NCBI GenBank assembly: GCA_021234155.1
Contig: JAJEKV010000025.1
Coordinates: forward strand, 15,186,390-15,250,389
Origin: Isoetes taiwanensis
Taxonomy: Eukaryota; Streptophyta; Lycopodiopsida; Isoetales; Isoetaceae
DNA: 64,000 nt
Direction: 5' to 3'
Shown here: piece by piece, positions 26,301 to 37,460 of the stretch
Position numbering within the stretch: the first letter of the stretch is position 1
How the letters are laid out: each line of letters begins with the position of its first letter
Made by a program: the position numbers and the translations under genes
The notes under the pieces: generated by a model
The model's input: the letters and a program-made list of their open reading frames with translations, nothing else
Database searches by the model: none
Told to the model about the DNA's origin: nothing

Positions 26301-27654
26301 TCTGCGTTTACTTCCGAGATTTATACCCGGATTTGACCCAATGATTTGAGGAGAAATTAAGATCTTCCAATACAGTCAATGCATGCCCAATTCCTCCGTT
26401 AGGTCGCCCTTGCTCTAGACGTTGGAATGGTTTCGGCGGCCTGCACAGGACGCATGCCGATTTTTTTAAAATAAACAGCTGGAGCAAAATTTCAACAGAA
26501 GATCCGGCAACTTGGAATTCTTACAGTGGATGAATTAATCGTGTTTAATCCTCGGAATGCAGGCTCCAGGAGGTAATTTTTGAGCGGGATATATGTGGGT
26601 ACTGGGTAGATCAGGCCCACAATCCCCTGTACAGACCCAAAATCGTTTTGTACGATTGGGTAGGTTTTCAATTTGGGCAGGGCTTAACAGAATCAGCGAT
26701 CAGGTAACAGAATCGAAATGGGTTCTGCCAGAAAAAAAGATCCTGAGCTTTTGTATCAGGCTCAATGGAAGATCAATTTGGTAAGTGAGGACTGTACAGA
26801 CGATTTCCTTTGCTCCAAAGGCCACTTCTGCAGACAGACGGCCCCGATTAAGTTTCTAGAATCATTTGCCATTTTCATCCATGCACATTTAATGGTCTGG
26901 ATTGATTCATATTAATGCTCTGGATTGATTCATAGTTGCCATCTTCGTCCATGCATGACGTAATTTAGTACCATTTTAGAAAGGCTCTCTTTTTTGTTCG
27001 ACCAAAATAAAATGTGAGACGTCATGAAACTTAGACTTGATTGCACCACCTAAGGCTAACTATAACAAGTGTAGTTTTGCCCACAGTCCATGCTCACTCC
27101 AGACGAATTGCATTTGCTCTCACTTGTCCATGATCATAGGCAAGGACATTCCTACAAATGTCAAGCCAGATGCCAACGACACAACCAGATCAAAGTACAG
27201 AGATGAGCCTCATGAACAATTGAGTTGAAGGGAACATGGCGCAATCTCACACCTTCTTGTATACAAGATTGTTCATTCTTGGAACATTTTGGGTATGAAA
27301 AAATGCCAAGTGCTGGGTATGAAAAAATGTCGGCCAGGCGATCGGAGGGTATTTTGACATGTCCCGATGTTCAGAATTGTGTTACCCTTAGGGGTATTTG
27401 GGTAAGAAATTAATTAACGTAGAAGTCTTAACCTTAGGTTGGAATAATAAATTAGAATTACAAGAAATTTTATCGCCAAACGCCTCGAACATTCTCTAGT
27501 TCCTTGACCTTGTTTAGTTGTGATAATTGAAGTTCGCAATAGGCATCCTTGAATCAATTGAATATACATGGATGTCGCTTCCTATTATTCTTGAAGAGTT
27601 TGGGATATGAACACTTCCTTTTTCCCAATCCTCCACCTGGCCACCAACTTGATG
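26301..27654. other. Upstream region of PHK and intergenic sequence
   Basis: It should contain the promoter and 5' untranslated leader of the minus-strand kinase gene. No TATA box or initiation site could be assigned with confidence. Nothing else is recognised. Confidence 0.4.
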
Positions 27655-27910
27655 GACATCCTTTAGACTTTCTTTTCATTTTTGAACCACCCGATGCTTG
27701 ATCAATGGGTTTTGAACCGTGATGGGGTTGCCCCATAATCAATGGCTTGGTGGCTAGGGCGGTAGCGATGGATTTCTTTTACTTTCATTCTACTTTTCCT
27801 TTTGAACCACCCAATGATAGTCAGTAAGTTTTAAATCTCTTTTTTTTTTTTTTTTTTTTTTTGGGGAATGCCCATAACCAAAGCCTCTACCACTAGGGCG
27901 ACCATCGCGA
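27655..27910 (-). mobile_element. tRNA-derived SINE-like repeat, two tandem copies
   Basis: On the minus strand each copy reads a box-A-like segment (CGCCCTAGTGGTAGAGGC in one copy, CGCCCTAGCCACCAAGCC in the other), then a TTATGGG(G/C) linker, then a box-B-like GGTTCAAAA. One copy has a T-run of about 22 bases on the plus strand at 27841-27862, which would be an A-run inside the minus-strand copy. The arrangement fits a tRNA-derived SINE that duplicated. No target duplication was found. Confidence 0.35.
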
Positions 27911-29059
27911 TGATGGTTATTTTTCTATTACTTATGATTATTTTAACTTGACGAGACGTGGACAAGGAAAATCTCATGATAATTGAACAACAGACCGTGT
28001 ATCACATGGGTATATATTGGTTGTCGTGCAAAAGGTGCAGAGGCTAAAACCGTAACTCTCGCATTTTTCACCAGGCCCTTTTCCATGTCTAGCCCTTTTA
28101 TAATGTGGTATATAGCGCCCACCTTATGTTTGAGTTTGTAGTTAGGTATTCTGGAATGTATGAAATTATTAAGGAATGTATGGTTGATTTAAGTAGACAT
28201 TGCATTGTCAAATGTTGGACATTAATAATGGGTCCAACTGGACAGCTTTGAACTAAAGAAATGTTCGCAGCGGCCTTGGCTGCTATGATAAATTTCTTGT
28301 ATATATCAATGATGATTCCATTTCTTCTTCCAAGTCAATATTGTTTTTGGCTTCGACCCTGACACAATCCAGCCGTCTTTTTTTCCAGAGAATTTGCTCA
28401 AAATTCCAGCAAAAGGACGACCATTTAAAGGCATTAGAGTTCTTCTAATTTAGGTTTGTTATGAGTTTGTGAAGCTTTTGTGAAATTTTACTGTACATAA
28501 GAGTGAAATCCTTGCTTTTGTGAATGTAACGAGAAGGTCTTGCAGTTTCAGATATGTGTTATATAATCTAGGTTAAAAAGGGGCAATTTTGTTTTTTTTT
28601 CAACTATTTTTTGGCTCTTGAGAAGTCACTAGCAGGCATGCCAGGCAGGTGCAACAGCTGAAGGAGGCAACCCCATTGGTTGCTTCCACTACAAAAAAGA
28701 ATTCTCGACAAGCATGAAAAGGCAATGGCCTTTTGGCACCATTGATTTGTGCATGACTTTTTAAGGGACAAAATACATTGGCCTTTGGATGTGGAAGATT
28801 CCATGGAGTCTTCCATAATCCGAGGGCCAAGAATTGATCAATCGCATTTAATTAAAGTGGGTCACTTGGATTCCCTTTTTTTTTTAACCCTTTAATTTTA
28901 AACGAAAAGGACGTGTGAACCGTTTTTGGCCTATTTAATTGTTGTAAAGACAAATTTTTTCGTATGAGGTTCGGTCTCTTTGTGAATATATTTGGTGAGT
29001 CATTTGGTCATTTTGGTGAATGCATTTGGCCACTTGGTGAGTCGAGAATACCGAAATCA
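27911..29059. other. Intergenic, no gene recognised
   Basis: Short open frames on both strands around 28600-28830 show no known motif. Low-complexity T-runs occur at about 28590 and 28877. Confidence 0.45.
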
Positions 29060-30850
29060 CAACAAAACCAAGGAAATTGCCATTTCCTTGTTGGATGATT
29101 CTCTTTGGCTTCGGTATCTTTGTGGGGTGGCAAAAGTGTATCGCCTTTTGTGGGCCCTAGACTCTCCAGTGCCGTTTACGTGGTTGCATTTCCATGGAAG
29201 GTTCTTCCTCATGGGAAGGCAACCAAGCTTCTAGGCATTCCAGTTGGTATACACCTCTCATCCGAGGCGTGTGGGATGTCATTATTAAGGGCTTGGAAAG
29301 GCATTTGTTCGATGGTCCACGGCTAAGTTATCCATGGCTGGTCGTGGTAACCGCGGGCAAATTCTAGTTTCGAGTGGTACACATGTCTACATGGCATCCA
29401 TCTTGTTGCGCACACGGAACAAAGATGCAACTCATTGTTCATATTGTCGAACTTCATCAGGGGTGGCACTAAAGAAGGAGCTGATGTTAAAGTTAGTTGG
29501 TGAAGTGCATTATGCCTAAACTTTGTGGGGGCGGGGATGATTCACTTTCTTCTCGAGCAAGGTGCTGATTTCTAAGTTCATATGGCGGATTCTCAATAAT
29601 GCTGATAATTCTCCAAGTCTCAAGGCCTCATTCACCGGTCTTTACAGATGTGCCCTTTGGCTCTCCATCCATTAAGCCTCTCCTCCCATGGGCATTATTC
29701 TATCCACTTTCTCCATATCCTAATGCATCTCCTTTCCTCAAGGGGTTGCTAGCTACTTGGGAGACATGACTTTGTTTCAGTTCCATCCAATGGCCTACCA
29801 CCCGATTCTCTGACCGGTTGTGGGTGGATCCCTTTGGGTAATGCAGGCCGCATTGTCCTCCGCTTCTTCGTGTCCATCCATTGGACGCGTCGGTGGCGGC
29901 GGCGGTGTGCTCCACGGTTCCGCATGGTATAATGAGACAAGATTGTTGATGTGGAATGAGTTCAAATTGAAGTTCCTTCTCCGTTGGGACCGGGGCATTT
30001 GGGAAAAGCGTAGCTGCTACACTTCCTCCACACCCACAAGGCGTGGCTCCCGGCTTCGGGGTGGTTGATGGCAGTGTTAAAGAGGAGCACCTCCTCGATG
30101 TATGTGGTCCTGCTTCATCCTGAGGTGTTGTCTCCATCGCCAAAGTGGCCTTTAGTTATCCCAGAGCCTCATCGTAAAAGCGATCTGGCGATGGGTATGG
30201 GATAAATTGCTTCATCCTAAGCTATCCATTTTATGGTGGCAGATCACTCATAGATCGTCTTGGCGGGTAAACATTTGTTGTTCATCGATTTAGTCCGAAG
30301 TCTTCGCGGATCTACCCTCTTTGCACGCTAGAGGGATGAGACAATTGAGCACCGCTTTTTCTTGTGTCACCATGTTTGACTTGCTTGGCGGTGGCCGAAG
30401 TCTTTTCCATTGTGACTTGAATAGTCAGCAGGTCCTATTGTCAGTCTATCCTAGTTCTTGGGACAAGTTGGCAAAGAGGGCTTTCCACTTAGCATCTGCT
30501 TGGCTCATCTGGTCCATCTGGAAGAGACGAAATCTTCTCATCTTCAAGGGACAGCTCTTTTCAGATACGCAAGTGCTTAGTGATGCCCGTAGTCGCATTG
30601 TGAAGGTGTACGAGTGTTCTTCCTTAAAGGATGACATCAAAAGTGTCATTTGGGAGCAATATCTTCAGATTCACACCTACTCATAGCAAACAGTTGTGCT
30701 CATGGTGATCTGTGTTCTCTGCTTTTTTATATTATGTATGTGGTGGGTAGTGTTGCTCTAGTGGATATCTTCTCCACTGGGTTTTGAGTCCCCCATGTAC
30801 TCTTTGTCTTCTTTTGAGTAATAAAGGTCCATGTTCATTAAAAAAAAAAA
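29060..30850 (+). mobile_element. Second LINE relic, 5'-truncated, A-tailed
   Basis: Coding fragments in two frames give LPHGKATKLLGIPVGIHLSS (the LGIP motif of LINE reverse transcriptase), then LSMAGRGNRGQILVSSGTHV (the LSxAGRxxxxxxVLSS motif). Near 30490 they give AWLIWSIWKRRNLLIFKG, the late W.xWKRRN motif. The element ends with an A-run at 30840-30850. The order and spacing match the C-terminal half of plant LINE ORF2. Multiple frame changes show it is dead. I looked for a copy of the sequence after the A-run upstream and did not find a target duplication. Confidence 0.7.
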
Positions 30851-32396
30851 TCTTTGAAGAATTTTTTTCATAAATGAGATGGTTACAATGTATATTATAG
30901 TTGATGAAGAGACCATGGAGGCTATGCTCAGTGTTCATTAGATCCTCAGGATCTAAAGATTAGATCCTTTAGATCGAACCGCAGGATCGATCGTCCGATC
31001 CTTCCACTATTTGTTAAAAAAAAAAATTGGGCGTTAGGTTTTAGGTTTTCAGAGTCTTCGTCTCCGCTCCGACCGCTATTGTTCGACTGGCTGAAAATGC
31101 CGGAAGCGCTGCTGCCTCGGGTAATCGTGATCGGGTTGTCGAAACTTCATTGCCGCTCCTTGGCCGATCTGTCGGGTTAGTTTCGAGAGGTCGATTCGGA
31201 GGTCGATTCTGAGAGAGGTCGGTCGAGGTTAGTAACAAGGTGCCAAGATGGGAGCGAGAGGGAGGGAATCGATTGAAGTTAGATGAGAAGTTAGAACAGA
31301 CAGGAAATTTGATTTTGAAATAGGCCAGCTAGGTAGAATAGAACAGATCAGATTCAGAATGCCGAAGGAGGAAAATAAGTTATGGAAGTGAGCCTGTTCA
31401 GAACACTCTAAAATTCCAGGGGCAAGTACTGGAAGTGGAAATAGACATTATATTTGCAAATTTTGCAAACTTGAAGCTTCAGGCCTACCAAGCTTTGGGA
31501 GCAACTTGGAGAACATGAAAAGCCTCAGGAGGAGGTGTCTCCCGAGCCACATGCTGGACTGTCTAACCGATTTTTCCTCTTCCTGCATCCTTTCTTCAAT
31601 CCCTGGGTCGAAAATGTTCCCCAACCTCCATGGATCTCATTAATACTTAGAGGATCCTTTGTGGTTGATAAAGCTTGGAAATCTTCTTCCTCTCCTCCTC
31701 ATCCCTTGAGGTTTTCTAGTACCTGCGATCACGAGGAAGCTTATTCCAAAGCCCTGGTAAGAGTGTGGCTTGAGTAAGAGCTGTGTCGGGCCACCTAGAC
31801 GAGAGGAATTACGTAATTAAGATATACTGTGCCATTAATGATGAATAATCAACAAAAAAGTTGTAGAGCAAAAATCGTTGATAAAGCATTCATTCTATGA
31901 TTTAGACAATCAGTGCTTTCCTCGACTCTCGAGTCCATAAAGGCGCCTAGAACAAAATATTCAAGTTTTTTCATTCCAGATAAGCATACGGATTATACAA
32001 ATTAGATTTTGGACATTTTTTAGAAATTCATTTTTCAACATTCAGAAATTATTGATCTTGTTCACCATAATTTCCGTCCATCGCCTTCATGATTTTATTT
32101 GCTCTCCCAATAATTGGAGCTTGAATAGTTCATTAGTACCTCAGCCATCAGAATGGAAAACAAGGACCTGGCCAACACCGAACGAGATTATAAGATAAAC
32201 ATTTATCTATTTCAAACTCTTCAAGCGAATAGCCTTTTGCAATAATCGCATTATAGCACTTGTAGGTGCTGTCGTCTATGATAATAGCGTTGTGCTTGTT
32301 GAAATCCTGGTTTCATAAACTCTTTCGAGCCTCTTAACCATGATAGGTTTCCCTTTTGTGATGGCCGCATTGAGGTTGTTTACATGCTCAATCTTT
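30851..32396. other. Intergenic, no gene recognised
   Basis: A GATCC/GGATC-rich patch lies at 30940-31000 (AGATCCTCAGGATCTAAAG). TCGACTCTCGAGTCC at about 31924 is a lone relative of the palindrome arrays at 34.6 and 58.2 kb. Confidence 0.45.
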
Positions 32397-34450
32397 TCAT
32401 TGCCTATTAAGCTGAGGGACATGATTATCTTGATATACTACAGCCAAGACTCTATTGAAATAAAAAATTACGAGTTTTGCGAAGCCATCTAGATCCCAGT
32501 TTGAGTTTGACTCTGACCAGATTTCCTGTTTGGGATCTAGACCAGGGATCTTGATTCTTTTCTTGCTATTGCACCGCGCCCCTTTTGCTTTTGAAGCTTG
32601 TTGCTTCATTTGCGCCAGAAGTCTTTTTGTACCATTGTTGTTGACTTGCATCAAAACCATTATGAGGCGTGGGTGGGAGCGCCGACTTGTGAGCTTGATA
32701 TTAGTGATGCAATTAATTGGACTGAATTATAAACACCATGAGTTAATAATGTTCAAGATATGAATTCTCCGTCGCTTTCTCGACTCACAAGTCGAGAAAG
32801 CCACCAAGTTAGAGAGGCAAAACCAATCAAAACTTCGAGATAGTCGAGCATGGAAAGAGTATTCATCTCACGCCAAGATTCTCCATTATTTATCAGCTCA
32901 TCTATGCCTTGGATTTGTGAGAGTTTTCCCTTAATTGCCCTCGGTGTTGGTTTTCCACATTTTCAGATTTATGATCATCATCCTTAATCTTTCCATCCCT
33001 CTCTCTATTTTGAAAATAGTAATGAAGTAGATCCAAGTACAACTTGATCATTTCAATCAGGCCTTGTTCTCAACTGCGAATATTGGCTTAATTATAAATA
33101 GCATAACTTTGTTGGAAGAACAGGTCATTCATGTACCACTCACACACAATCTGATCTCCCTCAACCAAACTTATAACCCTTGGCCATATAGGAAATTCTG
33201 TGTATTGGACCTATAACACCATCAATGCGAACCTTGTCAAATGATGGCACATCCAATATAAACTTTCAGACCTTCCAAGGTTCTATAATTTCTTAAGTAG
33301 ATCTGAACTTATCCATATAATGATGCTCGCTTGATCAACACTTATCGAAGTCCATGGCTGGTCGAGAAACCAAAATCAAAATAATGTTAGCAAAACTTCA
33401 TGACTTTGCCAAGTCTGCACTCACGTTCCAGCTCATATATGGAATACAAGAGTTTCTTCTTGAAATTAATATCTGTTGCCCACTATGAGACAACAGTTGT
33501 TTGGTTGTCATGCATGCAAAATATTAGGAAACTAAAAGTATCCAGATTGGTCATATCCAAAGATGTCTTGTACCATTGTTCAAGTTCTGCCTTGTTATAG
33601 AATAAGGTGGAGTCTTCAATTATATTTATGGCAAATATTTAAGGAGACATGACTAGGTACTAGCTCCAAACCACCGAACCTCTTGTGATCCAAGGTAACC
33701 AAGTAAGGTGGAGAGCTATCATCTGTGTTAAATGGCATGACCTCGAATCCAATGCTATAGCACGTTCAGGAAAGAGTTTGGTTTTGACGTTCCACTTAAG
33801 CTTGTTGGTGACGTAGGGCTGGCATAGTTGGTTTAGTTCTTTTATATCATCATTATCAAGTTTTGCCTTTACCTTTAGTATTCAAAATTTTGTCTCTCAT
33901 CATGGGCAACATTGCAAAATCCTGTGATTTCCTGTTCCAATGCACTTTTTCTCTTCAGGACCATTGCATAGTCCTTTGCATCCTACAAGTTTTGAGGTTC
34001 TTGTCTTCCTTATCAAAATAGTCCCATCCAGTATTTTTCTCTATAGCGAGCGTTTCCTTGTCCGTCAAGCCCTGTATCCTCTTGATAAATTTCTCCTCCA
34101 ACCTGGCCTTATTGGCAACTCTCCGTTGCTGTATTTAAGCTTATCCGTCATTCACAAGGCCCAGATTTCCATCCATTTTTCCCCTAACTTCACTGCACAG
34201 AATGGGATCATGCTGGTCCGATAAGGATTCTCTAGATTTTCTAGATGGCTACTTTTACTTTTCATCTTCATCATCTATGTCGTCATCCTCATGTCCCTTT
34301 AAAAGGATATATGCACAGCTTCTCAAAGGTTCTCCACTTGTCTGAAGGAGCCTTATTTTCTTTAGGAAATTGAGGACAACCCAATGCCTTCCATTGCTGC
34401 TGAGCATGTATTATCTGGTCAAGACATAATTTCGTAATGGGAAAACCTAA
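32397..34450 (-). pseudogene. Unidentified decayed coding region, downstream part
   Basis: Reading the minus strand with frame changes gives protein-like stretches: KWRTFEKLCIYPFKG and ARLEEKFIKRIQGLTDKETL (about 34380-34040), STLFYNKAELEQWYKTSLDM (about 33600), LLYSIYELERECRLGKVMKF (about 33440), NYRTLEGLKVYIGCAIIRQG (about 33270) and SNKVMLFIIKPIFAVENKA (about 33100). A final open frame lies at 32660-32397. Stops interrupt throughout. I do not recognise the family and no catalytic signature is evident. It appears to continue from the minus-strand remnant at 36180-35200, with the palindrome array between. A mobile-element or multicopy gene origin is a guess. Confidence 0.4.
32770..32800. repeat. 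Single hairpin palindrome, TCGACTCACAAGTCGA type
   Basis: GCTTTCTCGACTCACAAGTC followed by GAGAAAGC forms a stem of about 13 bp. It is the same motif as in the arrays at 34.6-35.1 kb and 58.2-58.5 kb. Confidence 0.7.
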
Positions 34451-34619
34451 GTCGGTTGAGTCATCTTACAGAGCTTAACAAATGTAACCAATCGAGCCTA
34501 AAAGCATACTTTCTAAACAATGAAAATCAATATGATTCAACAAAGTGGCACAAGAATCCTATTTCGTGCCAATGTGTAAAATGGTACCGATCTTCATAGT
34601 CTAGAATGTGGAAGCTAGA

Positions 34620-35110
34620 GTACATGGGAGCTTTCTCGACTTGCGAGTTGAGAAAGTCCCCACGAAGGAAAGGAACACATGAACCGAAGGACATGGAGGC
34701 TAATCGAGAAAGTCCCCGGAAAGGCAACTTGCGAGTCGAGAAAATCCCCAAGAAGGCAAAGAATAGAGGACCAGGGGCTTTCCGACCGCGGAGAAAAAAA
34801 AAGTCTCCCGAAAAGGAAAAAGACGAGGACCGGAGCCTTTCTTGACTTTGAAGTTGAAAAAGTCCTTAAGAAGGCAAAGAACATAGGACTTGGGGGCTTT
34901 CTCGACTCGGGAGTCGAGAAAGTCCATAGAAAGGCAAATACAGAGGATCTGGGGCCTTTCTCAACTTGCGAGTCTAGAAAGTCCCCAAGAAGGCAAATGA
35001 CATAAAACCTTGGTGTTTTCTCAACTTGCGAGTCGAGAAAGTCCATCAAAAAAGCAAATACAGAGGATTCGGGGACTTTCTCGACTCGTGAGTCGAGAGG
35101 ACCCTAGGAA
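34620..35110. repeat. Tandem array of about 60-bp units with TTTCTCGACT/AGTCGAGAAA hairpins
   Basis: At least five units, clearest from about 34890 to 35090 with spacing of about 60 bp, each carry an imperfect palindrome such as TCTCGACTCGGGAGTCGAGA. Each is followed by AAGTCC...AAGGCAAA and a GAGGA/TAGGAC spacer. Earlier units at 34630-34860 are more diverged. Every unit could form a stem of about 11 bp with a tiny loop. The array sits in the middle of an unidentified minus-strand coding remnant. Confidence 0.85.
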
Positions 35111-35199
35111 AGGCAAAAGAACTTACCTAATATAGCTGACACTTGTCGCAATCGGTTATCTTCTGCGGGCTAATGCCGGGTAAGCTTAGTGGATCGCGC

Positions 35200-36180
35200 C
35201 TCATTGGCAAAGACTTTGCATTCTTATCTGCAATACCGATTCTTGTTCCTCTACATGACTTCTTTCCCTACTTGCAATACTTCCGCCGCCGTCATAGAAC
35301 CTTACATTCTTGCCTTTCAGGTCTTCCTTTGTGCTCCACTTGAACAATTCACCTATAGCTCTGCTGAATGAAATCACGTCTGCCCGCATCGGAATCGATA
35401 CATGATGACACCAAGGGGGTTCACTGTGGGTGCCATACAATGTGTTTGAGTGACTCGGAGGGGAAACCCATCTTCACACATATACATATAAGTCAGGGGT
35501 TCTTTTTGCCACTACTTGGGGTAAATTTTGTATGAAAGGGGTCGAATTTGCCTTTCAAAAAATCGTACATAGGGGTGTTTTTGGTCACCCTCTGCACGCA
35601 CATGGCATATCCCCCTTTGTATAAGTGCATCCCCTGGGGACGACACATCATGAGGTTAAAAATCTCCGGCATGTGAGCTGTATTGAATTCCCTGTGAAGA
35701 AAGAGGACTACATCACTAGACACTTTCAGTCGCCTTGTATCCGAAAGCATTTTGTGATCTAATCCCTAAAAATTGAGCCAGCCTTTCCATCTTCCTCGAG
35801 CCCCCCTCTACATCAGCTTTATTTGTCGGGATCCAAGCATTGGGATCCGCCTTTTTCTCTTCCCCCACTTCCAACTCCTCTTCATCACTTTGATCTTCTT
35901 CATTTACACTCTTTCATGTAGGGTTTCTCTTGCAAATTCTTGGTAACAGATGGGTGCTTTAGACTTTTAAGTATGTTGGATGTGAAGATCCCTGTGTAAA
36001 CAATTTTTTTATGTCCCTGAAAATTTCCATGCCGAGCTCCCTTGACATGAGCATGCCAGCCTCCTTCATCCCTTTCAAGTCTTTCTGGCCTAAATTCTGG
36101 CAATTTACTAGCACGGACTTCTTGTCCGTTCCCTTGGCCTTGCTCATCAAAGAAGAATGATAATTGAAAATAAACAATTT
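35200..36180 (-). pseudogene. Unidentified decayed coding region, upstream part
   Basis: The minus strand shows LVNCQNLGQKDLKGMKEAGM (about 36120-36040), then an acidic stretch NEEDQSDEEELEVGEEKKAD (about 35900-35850) with DPNAWIPTNKADVEGGSRKM, and at 35400-35201 ADVISFSRAIGELFKWSTKE, RFYDGGGSIASRERSHVEEQ and VLQIRMQSLCQ. The composition is protein-like with a clear charge pattern, but frames change and no known domain is identified. It probably belongs with 32397-34450 as one relic. Confidence 0.4.
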
Positions 36181-36369
36181 TTGATGTGGTAATGCTTTCC
36201 ATTTGCTATACTTTCGACATACTTTTGATGCTTTATTGGAAAGTGTTCTTATTGTTCACAATAACCGGAATGGTGATTCTAATGCACAATTTCTTTACTT
36301 TTGAAAGAGCACAAGAACCCAAATACTTGAATTCATATTCTGGCAATGGGAAAGAAATAAAGATCATAC

Positions 36370-37001
36370 CTTCAATACCGCTCAAGTCTATACTACTTCT
36401 AGGGTCGCATAAGAGAAACTTTAGATTCTCAAAAGATGGGCATAGACAAATTGTTTTGGCACGCCCAGCCAAGCAGATTCTCGTGATAAGAATCGGATAA
36501 TCTTGGTCGCGCCCTTGCTGCATCCCGTTTTGCAAAGAGATCATCATCCTCGAGATTAATGAATGGTTACAGAGCATGGTTCTGCACATAGCAATGACCT
36601 CAGAAATTAAAAGAAAAAAAAAACTCTCTATTATCATGTGCTATTATAGGTACAACCAATCAAAACTTGTCGCTATGTATTGATTGCCTGTCACACGTAA
36701 TGAGCAAAATCATATTATCAAAATAGCAAAATGGAATCACTATGCAATCAGATTCTAGGATTAAGACTGAAGCAAAACGTCTTAGACTGACTTTATAACA
36801 ATTTGACCACAAATATTTATATGGTTCAATCAACTATGTGATTTAATGCATAGAAATACTATAGAAAGATGAGCAATTACCCTGCCCAGATGTACAATCC
36901 CAGACCCTTAAAGTCTGATCTTCCTCTCCAGCGCACAGAGAAGATGAGTTTTGTTGGAGGGCAATTCCCTTCATTGCATGGAGCAGGAGCCCATAGCTTT
37001 G
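36370..37001 (-). pseudogene. ZFWD-like WD40 gene fragments
   Basis: The exon at 37001-36881 is preceded by TTTCACAAAG and ends with a donor GGTAATTG. It encodes HAMKGIALQQNSSSLCAGEE followed by DQTLRVWDCTSGQ. The pattern (KAxxGIALpxxSxxLxxGxxDxTLRVWDCxSGQ) is the first WD40 blade of plant ZFWD proteins (CCCH zinc finger plus WD40) as I remember them. Lower, at about 36530-36370, LQNGMQQ...YPILI and TICLCPSFENLKF resemble a late blade (GMxx...PxLL...NTVRLYDLPSF) but are degenerate. The intervening blades are missing. It is likely a deleted pseudogene. Confidence is moderate for the WD40 part and low for the family name. Confidence 0.4.
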
Positions 37002-37280
37002 TGAAAAGCAAAACAATCAAGCATTTCTAGTAATGATATTGTCGTCAATATAATCTTATCACGCACCAGCATCAATTTCATTGTGCACTGTTCTTCCAGC
37101 CCAATCTGACCATGGAGGTTCTGACTGTTCTTCTCAGCAAAGGGACCCATTTTTTAATTCTCCAGATAAACATCAGATCCCAAGCACGCTATCGAATAGC
37201 CTCTGAAACATTTGCAACCTGTAAAATGATTCAAAATAATAAGCCTAAGTTAACCTCTGTAATCTAAAGGAAGTATATTT

Positions 37281-37460
37281 TAATGTCCACGGAGGCCAAA
37301 TCTGGCCTATGAGATTCTGTTATATATGTCTGGGGCATGAGCCCTACCAAAACTCGGGAGCTATGCCCCCTAACAAGTCTCAAATACCAAAAACAAAACA
37401 AGCGGGCATAAGCCCAAGCAGAACTTGGGGGCTATGCCCCATAACAATGTAACCAATAAA
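37281..37460 (-). mobile_element. Possible LINE 3'-tail repeat
   Basis: TTTTAATGTCCACGGAGGCC at 37279 matches TTTTTTATCGTCCACTGAGG near 44919 and is followed by GGCCTATG in both. A tandem GGGGCATAGC-type repeat (GGGAGCTATGCCCC and GGGGGCTATGCCCC) follows. In reverse complement this looks like a retroelement 3' UTR ending in GTGGACATTAAAA. No reverse transcriptase is visible upstream. Confidence 0.3.

Noticed and set aside
29700-30143. 147-codon minus-strand open frame opposite the second LINE
   Set aside because: Antisense shadow of the LINE ORF2 remnant.
34679-35005. Plus- and minus-strand ORFs across the hairpin array
   Set aside because: Repeat-derived translations (ESRKSPRR, DFLDSQVEK) with period equal to the array unit.
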